Assembly: GCA_001829785.1 (NCBI GenBank)
Contig: MICF01000003.1
Span: 15,883 to 79,882, forward strand
Source of the DNA: Sulfurimonas sp. RIFOXYD12_FULL_33_39
Lineage (GTDB): Bacteria; Campylobacterota; Campylobacteria; Campylobacterales; Sulfurimonadaceae
Length of the DNA: 64,000 nt
Reading direction: 5' to 3'
In this document: positions 57,931 through 64,000 of the stretch, in pieces
Numbering within the stretch: position 1 is the stretch's first letter
How the letters are laid out: every line of letters starts with the position of its first letter
Program-made: the position numbers and the translations under genes
The notes under the pieces: model-generated
The model's input: only the letters and a program-made list of their open reading frames with translations
Told to the model about the DNA's origin: nothing
Databases searched by the model: none

Positions 57931-58030
57931 AAACTGCCCTTTACAACTATATAAAAGTATTGTAACAAAGTAATCTTAATCTCTTTTTGTGTCAGCTATT
58001 TAAAAGTTTTTAAATAATGCAAAATTACTA

Positions 58031-58059
58031 TTGACTTTTTAAAAGTTATTGACTATAAT
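58031..58059 (+). promoter_or_regulatory. Sigma-70 promoter of the tRNA cluster
   Basis: TTGACT (58031-58036) and TATAAT (58054-58059) with 17-bp spacing, near the consensus. Transcription should begin near 58066, about 37 bp before tRNA-Pro. The -10 box continues as TTCGC, as at the SRP RNA and rpmI promoters. Confidence 0.85.
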
Positions 58060-58102
58060 TTCGCCTCATTAATCAGCTCTCGGGTTGTTTTAATGTGCAG
58101 GT

Positions 58103-58180
58103 CGGGGTGTAGCTCAGTATGGTTAGAGTACTTGGTTTGGGACCAAGGGGCCGAAGGTTCGAGTCCTTTCACCCCGACCA
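58103..58180 (+). tRNA. tRNA-Pro (UGG)
   Basis: The 7-bp acceptor stem CGGGGTG/CACCCCG, a D-loop with AGCTCAG, the anticodon stem CTTGG/CCAAG around loop TTTGGGA (anticodon TGG at 58138-58140), the T-loop GGTTCGAGTCC, and an encoded 3' ACCA. It is the first gene of the array. Confidence 0.96.
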
Positions 58181-58208
58181 CTTTATATTTTTATTCTTAT
58201 TATAACAT

Positions 58209-58286
58209 GGTGGGATTAGCTCAGTTGGTTAGAGCATTGGTTTGTGGTGCCGAGGGTCACGGGTTCGAGCCCCGCATCCCACCCCA
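58209..58286 (+). tRNA. tRNA-His (GUG)
   Basis: Acceptor stem GTGGGAT/ATCCCAC with the extra G(-1) at 58209 opposite C73, which is diagnostic for tRNA-His. The anticodon loop TTGTGGT contains GTG, and GGTTCGAGCCC and CCA are encoded. Confidence 0.96.
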
Positions 58287-58333
58287 TAAAAATAAAATAT
58301 AAAAACTTAATAATAAAAATAATAAACTTTGTG

Positions 58334-58410
58334 GCGTTCGTGGCTCAACTGGATAGAGTTTCGGACTTCGGATCCGACGGTTATAGGTTCGAATCCTATC
58401 GGGCGCACCA
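58334..58410 (+). tRNA. tRNA-Arg (UCG)
   Basis: Acceptor arms GCGTTCG and CGGGCGC pair with two G-U pairs. The anticodon stem TCGGA/TCCGA surrounds loop CTTCGGA (anticodon TCG). The T-arm is GGTTCGAATCC, and CCA is encoded. Confidence 0.95.
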
Positions 58411-58424
58411 TTTTTATAATGTAT

Positions 58425-58501
<77 letters not shown>

Positions 58502-58527
58502 CCTTTTTATATTGTTAATAATCACAT

Positions 58528-58612
58528 GCGGATGTGGTGAAATTGGTATACACGCCAGACTTAGGATCTGGTGTCGCAAGACGTGGAAGTTCGAGTCTTC
58601 TCATCCGCACCA
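58528..58612 (+). tRNA. tRNA-Leu (UAG)
   Basis: Acceptor GCGGATG/CATCCGC, anticodon stem CCAGA/TCTGG with loop CTTAGGA (anticodon TAG), a long variable arm (TGTCGCAAGACG) typical of class II tRNAs, and an encoded CCA. It is the last gene of the array. Confidence 0.95.
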
Positions 58613-58731
58613 TCTTCTCTTTTATTATTCCTATCTAGTAATTAAACGCAACAATCTAATTTTAATGAATTTTTGTAATATGCTAAAACTGTCTTTAAAT
58701 TAGATATAATGGAGCAAAAAAATGGTTTGGA

Positions 58732-60717
58732 ATGAGTATAAAATATAAAATAATATTTTTTATTTCTGCAATCGTGTCATTTACTATAGTTATAATTAGC
58801 TATAGCTACGTTAACTATACTCAAAAAAATATCAAAGAACTTTCAGTCAAACAATTAGAGTCTATAGGATATATTACATTTGAAAGATTAAAAGAGTATC
58901 TTTTCCATAACAAGGAGAAGGTTGAACTTTTTAACAGTCGTTTGCTTTTACAAAAAACCCTTCTAAGTTATCTTGAAAATCCCGATAAAAAATTAAATGA
59001 AATACTAGAAAATATTTTAAAATTATTATATACGGAGCGTGGAAACATAGAAGACATAATTATTTTGGATACAAATGCAAATATAATAGTTTCTAAAAGC
59101 AATAATATATATGATAAGCAAATGATGAAAAAAATGTTCACCAAATCATTAAGCGGCAGTTATTCGCATCTTAGTTTTATATACAATAATGTAGCGTTAT
59201 TATGCATATCTTCGCCTATTTATAAGGATAAAACATTTGTCGGAACAACTATATTTAAAATTAGATTGAATACTCTAAATGAAATGTTAGAACAGCGAGG
59301 TGGATTGGACGACACTGGAGAAGCACTTCTTGGGAGTTATGATGAAAAAGGCAACATTATTATTTTTACTCCTCTTAGATTTTCAAAATATCCTTTAATC
59401 ATGTTAGAAAAAGATATAGATAATGCAATTCCGATGAAAATAGCGTTGCAAAAAAAAGAGCATCAAGTTGTCGATAATGAGCTTGATTACCGCAGAGAAA
59501 AAGTTATATCAACGGTGCATTATTTTGAGCCGCTAAATATAGGAATCGTTGTAAAAAAAGATATTAAAGAGATTATGCAACCAATTAAAGAGCTCAAAAT
59601 AACACTGTTTAAAATTATGTTAATCGGTATTGTCATCTCAATTATAATTAGTTATATTTTTTCATTGTATATATTTAGATATATAAATATGATATTAGAT
59701 ATAACATCAAAAATCTCAAACGGCGATTTTACTCAAAGAATTAAAATATTTACAAATGATGAGATAGAGATGATTTCTAATTCAATAAATAAGATGGCAA
59801 ATACACTTGTAAATATAAACTCAAAACTTGAAAAGAGAGTAGAGGAAAAGACACATTTATTAAAAGAGTCTAATTATAAATTAAACTATATTTTTAATAT
59901 AACGCCAAATATAACAATCCTAACAAACGGAGAGACGATTATTAAGGCTAACAATAAATTTTTTGAATTTACCGGTTTTAATAGTTTGGAGGAATTTTTT
60001 ACGAAGTATAACTGCATCTGTGATATGTTTAAAGCTAGAAGCGGATGTCTAAAATCTAAAATGGAAGATAAAAGTTGGATTGAATATGTAGTTTCTTATC
60101 CTGAAAAAACTCATAAAGTAGTAATTAAAAAAGATGATGTAGAACATATGTTTTTAGTTAATGCAACATCTTATACCGAAGCGGCAAAAATAAACTATAT
60201 AGCCGTATTTGAAAACATTACGGAGATACAAAAAATTGCACATACGGATAAATTAACACAATTGGCAAATCGTCTTAAAATTGATGAAATACTAGAGAGA
60301 TGCTTTCAAAGCGGTAAAAGATATCAGAGAATCTTTACTATAATATTGATAGATATTGATTTTTTTAAAAAAGTAAATGACCATAAAGGTCATTTAATAG
60401 GCGATGAAGTTTTAAAAGATATAGCAAAAATTTTAAATACTCTAACAAGAAGGGTTGATCTTTTAGGACGTTGGGGTGGCGAGGAGTTCATTATTATCTC
60501 AAAAGAGACTGATATGGACGGAGCTTATATATTGGGAGAAAAGATCCGTCATGCAGTAGAGTCTTACCTATTTGCGGCAGATTTAAAACTAACAATAAGT
60601 GTAGGCATATCAGAATATAGAAATGATGAGAGTATAGAGGCTCTTATAAAAAGAGCCGATGAGGCATTGTATATGGCAAAAGAAAAAGGAAGAAATAGAG
60701 TTGAGATTATAAAATAA
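58732..60717 (+). CDS. Membrane diguanylate cyclase (sensor-HAMP-PAS-GGDEF)
   Basis: A 661-residue protein with a TM at about 8-28, a periplasmic Cache-like sensor (30-285), a second TM at about 290-315, HAMP to 365, PAS near 380-495, and GGDEF from 500. The active site is GGEEF near 582-586, with the RRVD I-site five residues before it. It should make cyclic di-GMP in response to an external signal. Starting ATG 58732 has only TTTGGA before it, while a better GGAG at 58711-58714 serves a nine-codon frame at 58722. Confidence 0.9.
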   Translation: MSIKYKIIFFISAIVSFTIVIISYSYVNYTQKNIKELSVKQLESIGYITFERLKEYLFHNKEKVELFNSRLLLQKTLLSYLENPDKKLNEILENILKLLYTERGNIEDIIILDTNANIIVSKSNNIYDKQMMKKMFTKSLSGSYSHLSFIYNNVALLCISSPIYKDKTFVGTTIFKIRLNTLNEMLEQRGGLDDTGEALLGSYDEKGNIIIFTPLRFSKYPLIMLEKDIDNAIPMKIALQKKEHQVVDNELDYRREKVISTVHYFEPLNIGIVVKKDIKEIMQPIKELKITLFKIMLIGIVISIIISYIFSLYIFRYINMILDITSKISNGDFTQRIKIFTNDEIEMISNSINKMANTLVNINSKLEKRVEEKTHLLKESNYKLNYIFNITPNITILTNGETIIKANNKFFEFTGFNSLEEFFTKYNCICDMFKARSGCLKSKMEDKSWIEYVVSYPEKTHKVVIKKDDVEHMFLVNATSYTEAAKINYIAVFENITEIQKIAHTDKLTQLANRLKIDEILERCFQSGKRYQRIFTIILIDIDFFKKVNDHKGHLIGDEVLKDIAKILNTLTRRVDLLGRWGGEEFIIISKETDMDGAYILGEKIRHAVESYLFAADLKLTISVGISEYRNDESIEALIKRADEALYMAKEKGRNRVEIIK

Positions 60718-60722
60718 TCTAA

Positions 60723-62336
60723 TTATCTGTTTATAGTAGCAGGAGCAAAGATATCTTTGTTCTTTTCGTACACACTTGTGCTTACATTAAACACACCTAA
60801 GAGAGTGTGAAAAAGATTGTCATGTGAAAACTCTTTATCTGAGTATGATTTTAGTTTTTTCAAATCTATCTCTTTTGTGATTTCATCTCCAAACCACATA
60901 AGAGATGCTACATGTGTTTGATTTTCAGGTGCCATAAAATATGGAAGTCCATGAAGATACAGACCATTTTCGCCTAAACTTTCACCGTGATCACTCATAT
61001 ATATCATAGCAGTTTCATGAGTGTTTGAATACGGTTTTAAGAAATTAATAACTTTTGATAGAAAATAGTCCGTATATAAAATAGCATTGTCATAGGCATT
61101 TGATATCTCCTCTTGTGAGCAATTTTCAAGCTGATTTGTTCTACAAACCGGTGTGAATTTTTCAAACTCTTTCGGGTATCTTTTATAATAAGCCGGACCA
61201 TGATTACCCATTTGATGCAGTACTATTAGAATATCTTTTGTCTTGTTAGTCTCAATGTACTTATCAAGTCCTACAAGCATCCCCTCATCGCGCGGTTCAA
61301 TGTCGCAAACGGTGTTGGTTGTACCGTTTTTAAAATCTTCGCATAAAATACGCGCTCCTACACCTTTTGAATCAGAGTTGTTGTCTCTCCATAAAATCGC
61401 AATTTTATCCGTGTAGTTTAACACGTCAAGAACATTTTCCGTAGTTTGACCTTTGGAGTCTGAAAAATCTTCACGGTTATAGATGGAAAACATACAAGGC
61501 ACTGAGACGGCTGTTGAAGTACCGCAAGAGTGAATGTTAGAAAAATTAATTATCTCTTCTTGTTTTAAAAGAGGGTTTGTTTCACGCGTATAACCATTTA
61601 ATGAAAAACGGTTTGCTCTTGCTGCTTCGCCTACAACCATAATAATAAGTTTACTTTTGTTCTGTTTTTGGTTTATTGTAGCATCTCTGCCGATAGGTTT
61701 TAGCTCTTTTTTACCATCTTTTAAAGAGTCTATTATAAACTTCACACTGCTGTAAATAGGGTAGGTTGGATTTGTGTAGTAGCGAAGAGGCTTATGCTCT
61801 CTAAAAAATGAGGTGTAGAATTTACTAAAAATTAAAAGCAGCAGAACAATTATGCTAAGGCTTATACCGATAACTTTAATTTTTAATAGAGCTTCTTTTT
61901 TAAATGAAGTAAATTCCAGTGGATATTTATATACTACAATAGATGGTAGTATTCCTAAAAAAAGAAGATATCCTACAAGCTCAATACTTAAAAGATCCAT
62001 AGACTCATGTAAATCTGTCTGGATAGAATTGCGTATCATGCTATCATCGATAACGATATGATAGCTGTTCATAAAATAGCTTGTAAATGCAGAGATAATA
62101 AGAAAAGATATTAAAAGTGTTTTGGTTGTATATCTTGAACTAAGTAGAGTTAAAAGCAGTACTATAAATGCAGCTAAAACTACAAATAAAGACAAGACAA
62201 ATGCACTGTTTAGAGCGTTTAACGGATATACCTCTATAACATTTTTTAAAAATGGTATATTGGTAAAAATGGTTAAAAATATAGCTGTTATTATAATTAG
62301 TCTATATTGCGTTACCGGCTGGATGTTTTTAAACAT
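60723..62336 (-). CDS. Phosphoethanolamine transferase, EptA family
   Basis: A 537-residue membrane enzyme. Five TM helices lie in the first 180 residues, followed by a periplasmic sulfatase-like domain. The zinc site is GEAARANRFSLNGY near residue 235, the nucleophile threonine is in SCGTSTAVSVPCMFS near 268, and SDHGESLGENG is near 451. It adds phosphoethanolamine to lipid A; in Campylobacter the related EptC also modifies a flagellar rod protein. Which target applies here is not visible. Confidence 0.9.
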   Translation of the reverse strand: MFKNIQPVTQYRLIIITAIFLTIFTNIPFLKNVIEVYPLNALNSAFVLSLFVVLAAFIVLLLTLLSSRYTTKTLLISFLIISAFTSYFMNSYHIVIDDSMIRNSIQTDLHESMDLLSIELVGYLLFLGILPSIVVYKYPLEFTSFKKEALLKIKVIGISLSIIVLLLLIFSKFYTSFFREHKPLRYYTNPTYPIYSSVKFIIDSLKDGKKELKPIGRDATINQKQNKSKLIIMVVGEAARANRFSLNGYTRETNPLLKQEEIINFSNIHSCGTSTAVSVPCMFSIYNREDFSDSKGQTTENVLDVLNYTDKIAILWRDNNSDSKGVGARILCEDFKNGTTNTVCDIEPRDEGMLVGLDKYIETNKTKDILIVLHQMGNHGPAYYKRYPKEFEKFTPVCRTNQLENCSQEEISNAYDNAILYTDYFLSKVINFLKPYSNTHETAMIYMSDHGESLGENGLYLHGLPYFMAPENQTHVASLMWFGDEITKEIDLKKLKSYSDKEFSHDNLFHTLLGVFNVSTSVYEKNKDIFAPATINR

Positions 62337-62380
62337 TAAATAGTTACTTTGAAGTGAATTTTGTCATAATTTTAGCATAA

Positions 62381-62401
62381 AGTTACAAATAGTTTGTAAC
62401 T
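62381..62401. repeat. Hairpin between mqnA and eptA
   Basis: AGTTACAAA (62381-62389), TAG, TTTGTAACT (62393-62401): a perfect 9-bp palindrome with a 3-base loop. It lies between the mqnA stop and the phosphoethanolamine transferase start. It may be a weak terminator or an operator; no T-run follows on either strand. Confidence 0.5.
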
Positions 62402-62410
62402 ATCCGTACA

Positions 62411-63073
62411 CTATAGCTTTATAGCTTCTTTATAAAATCTTCTAAGACCCATTTTTGCTTTTGTATCAAGATGGTATGAGATATGTTTTAAATAATTCAG
62501 TATATTGTTTTGAGAAATTTTTGTTCTTGTGGAAGCTTCATTTAGCATATATCTTGGAATTTTTACTCTGCTTTTTAGGAAATTCTTTTCAATTTTTTTA
62601 TAAAACTCTTCGTCTTTGTGATAGCATAAAAGCGCAAAAACAAACGGAAGATTATATTTTTCATGCCACTTTTCGCCCAAATCTACATGTGGTTTGTTTT
62701 GAAGGTAATAACGAAGAGCATTGTCGCCTATTATAACTTCGCCTCTAATGTTTAATATCTTTGCAAGAACGTTAGAAGTCTCCGATGCGCTATCATTTAC
62801 ACTATCTACATGTGGAATAATCAATACGCTTAAAACTTCTTTTTTAGCGATTATCCCTAAGTTTACATTTTTATAGTTTTTTGCTCTTATGCTTGAGATA
62901 AAAGCTGCATCGACTCTATGTGATAGAAATTGTTTATTTATTTTTGATGGAACTCCGCGTTTGTAGTGCATACTCATACTCTGCTGGCTGCTTTTTGTAA
63001 ATCGTTTCATAAAAACATGAAAAGGTAAAAGATTTAGATACTCTATTTTGCCAAAAACCACACACTTCTCCAA
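62411..63073 (-). CDS. mqnA: Chorismate dehydratase MqnA
   Basis: A 220-residue protein of the MqnA/MqnD family, the first step of the futalosine menaquinone pathway: FGKIEYLNLLPFHVFM at the start, VDAAFISSI near 54, IIGDNALRYYL near 114, and VDLGEKWHEKYNLPFVFALLC near 130-150. It lacks nothing obvious but is at the short end of the family. Use of this pathway fits Campylobacterota. Confidence 0.85.
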   Translation of the reverse strand: MEKCVVFGKIEYLNLLPFHVFMKRFTKSSQQSMSMHYKRGVPSKINKQFLSHRVDAAFISSIRAKNYKNVNLGIIAKKEVLSVLIIPHVDSVNDSASETSNVLAKILNIRGEVIIGDNALRYYLQNKPHVDLGEKWHEKYNLPFVFALLCYHKDEEFYKKIEKNFLKSRVKIPRYMLNEASTRTKISQNNILNYLKHISYHLDTKAKMGLRRFYKEAIKL

Positions 63074-63163
63074 CTAACATTTGGCAAAATTATACAGCTC
63101 TTAACTTATAAAAAAGATGAGTTTGATATAATCATGGCAAGAAAAAGTTTCAGGAGCAATCTT

Positions 63164-63385
63164 TTGGTAAGAGTAGAGTTTTTAGGACCGATACAAAAAG
63201 AGCCTATGCAGTTAGAAATAACGAATTTAAGTCAATTAGCCGTAATACTGCAAGGTGATGAAGAGATGAGAGAGTGGCTGGAAAATTCTGCCGTTGCGGT
63301 AAACGATACTCTTGTAAGCAGTAAAGACGTAGAGTTAAAAGACGGCGACAGAGTTGCTTTGCTTCCGCCTGTTTGCGGAGGTTGA
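63164..63385 (+). CDS. moaD: Molybdopterin synthase small subunit MoaD
   Basis: A 73-residue ubiquitin-like sulfur carrier ending in the essential Gly-Gly (PPVCGG). It carries the sulfur to precursor Z in molybdopterin synthesis. The frame is open from ATG 63134, but AGGAG at 63152-63156 is correctly spaced for TTG 63164, which gives the normal family length. moaE follows 3 bp later. Confidence 0.9.
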   Translation: MVRVEFLGPIQKEPMQLEITNLSQLAVILQGDEEMREWLENSAVAVNDTLVSSKDVELKDGDRVALLPPVCGG

Positions 63386-63388
63386 GAA

Positions 63389-63826
63389 GTGCTTTACTTA
63401 TATGACGGTCCTCTTGACGTTCCTTTGATTTTAAAAGATTGGTATGAACAAGAAGCAGCGAGTAACTACGGAGCATATATTCCTTTTGTAGGAACTGTAA
63501 GAAGCGAGGACGATATTGAGGGACTTAGTTTTGACATTTACGAGCCGATACTGAACTCTTGGTTTGATGCATGGCAAAAAAAAGCAAAAGAGAGGGGTGC
63601 CGTTATAAAAATGGCACACTCCCGTGGAGATGTAATGCTTCATGAGTCTTCATATATAGCTGCTGTTTTCTCTCCAAAACGCCGTGTTGCTTTGGAGTTT
63701 ATAGACGAATTTGTAGAAGACTTTAAGGCATCGGCTCCAATATGGAAATATGATATCAAAGAGGGTAAGAGAATTTATGCACTTGATCGCTCAACTGCTA
63801 TAAAAGGGAGCGGAATTTTAAAATGA
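63389..63826 (+). CDS. moaE: Molybdopterin synthase large subunit MoaE
   Basis: A 145-residue MoaE. YGAYIPFVGTVRSEDDIEGLSFDIYEPI, then KMAHSRGDVMLHESSYIAAVFSPKR and the lysine-rich DIKEGKR mark the active site that takes sulfur from MoaD. The GTG start is at 63389, and the stop overlaps the moeA ATG by 4 bp. Confidence 0.93.
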   Translation: MLYLYDGPLDVPLILKDWYEQEAASNYGAYIPFVGTVRSEDDIEGLSFDIYEPILNSWFDAWQKKAKERGAVIKMAHSRGDVMLHESSYIAAVFSPKRRVALEFIDEFVEDFKASAPIWKYDIKEGKRIYALDRSTAIKGSGILK

Positions 63827-64000
63827 GCCTATTATCTTATGAAACAAGCCAAAACATGTTGGATTTATTACATGTTAACTCATCAAGAAGCGAAAATATA
63901 GCACTTAGTTCATCTCTTGGAAGAGTATTAGCAGAGGATATCGTTGCCGAGTTCAACGACCCGCAGTTTCCTACCGCTTCAATGGACGGATATGCTGTAA
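63823..64000 (+). CDS. moeA: Molybdopterin molybdenumtransferase MoeA (3' end outside window)
   Basis: The frame from ATG 63823 runs open to the window end (59 codons). It begins MSLLSYETSQNMLDLLHV and has the family-typical LGRVLAEDIVAEFNDPQFPTASMDGYAV, the start of MoeA domain. It inserts molybdate into molybdopterin. It is the third gene of a moaD-moaE-moeA operon. Confidence 0.9.
   Translation, partial: MSLLSYETSQNMLDLLHVNSSRSENIALSSSLGRVLAEDIVAEFNDPQFPTASMDGYAV

Overview
The window is AT-rich DNA (roughly one third G+C by eye) that looks like a chromosomal segment of a Campylobacterota (epsilonproteobacterial) species, most likely a Sulfurimonas-type organism. That placement is an inference from the gene families: a Maf flagellin glycosyltransferase with pseB/pseC/pseF/pseG, fliD-fliS, the futalosine-pathway gene mqnA, many sensory proteins, and the overall codon style. 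No species call is possible from the sequence alone.

Left part (1-20193): a large surface-sugar region. Positions 1-7847 hold two CgeB-like glycosyltransferases, a methyltransferase, a NodU/CmcH-type carbamoyltransferase, a radical SAM protein with its SPASM domain at the N-terminus, and a B12-binding radical SAM protein, all on the + strand. A two-gene minus-strand unit (DegT aminotransferase, SDR epimerase) follows. A second + strand run (9986-20193) starts with a paralogue of the first glycosyltransferase. It continues with three more radical SAM enzymes, a nucleotide-sugar epimerase, a split and shortened transketolase, a cytidylyltransferase-kinase fusion in the reverse of the HldE order, and a sugar nucleotidyltransferase. 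Together these look like a pathway that builds, activates and transfers an unusual sugar whose structure cannot be predicted here. A YhcG-like gene with its nuclease core cleanly deleted sits inside this run.

Middle part (20321-28798): a type I restriction-modification locus, hsdM-rhuM-hsdS-prrC-hsdR. prrC encodes a full-length PrrC-type tRNA-Lys anticodon nuclease, and hsdS carries the tandem TAEL spacer repeat known from EcoR124-type (IC) enzymes. A winged-helix gene remnant and a 40-bp direct repeat close the island. It lies between the facing 3' ends of the left sugar cluster and the pse operon.

Right of the island (28960-40887, minus strand): a tightly overlapping operon of twelve genes for a pseudaminic-acid-type nonulosonate and its transfer to flagellin (methyltransferase, pseB, pseC, TPR protein, pseF, pseG, a NeuB/LegI-like synthase, acyltransferase, radical SAM, WbqC-like, PIG-L deacetylase, Maf). 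fliD, fliS and a small possible chaperone gene follow on the + strand behind a good sigma-28-like promoter.

The last third is ordinary chromosome with some points of interest: an SRP RNA gene, rpmI-rplT, and a STAS / NIT-chemoreceptor / REC-PP2C-HATPase partner-switching module. It also holds rarA, a pseudouridine synthase, kdsD, nnr, thiG, an alanine symporter, five tRNA genes (Pro, His, Arg, Arg, Leu) behind a near-consensus promoter, a GGDEF protein, an EptA-type phosphoethanolamine transferase, mqnA, and the start of a molybdopterin operon (moaD, moaE, moeA cut by the window end). The promoters of the SRP RNA, rpmI and the tRNA cluster share the same 11-base box (TATAATTTCGC).
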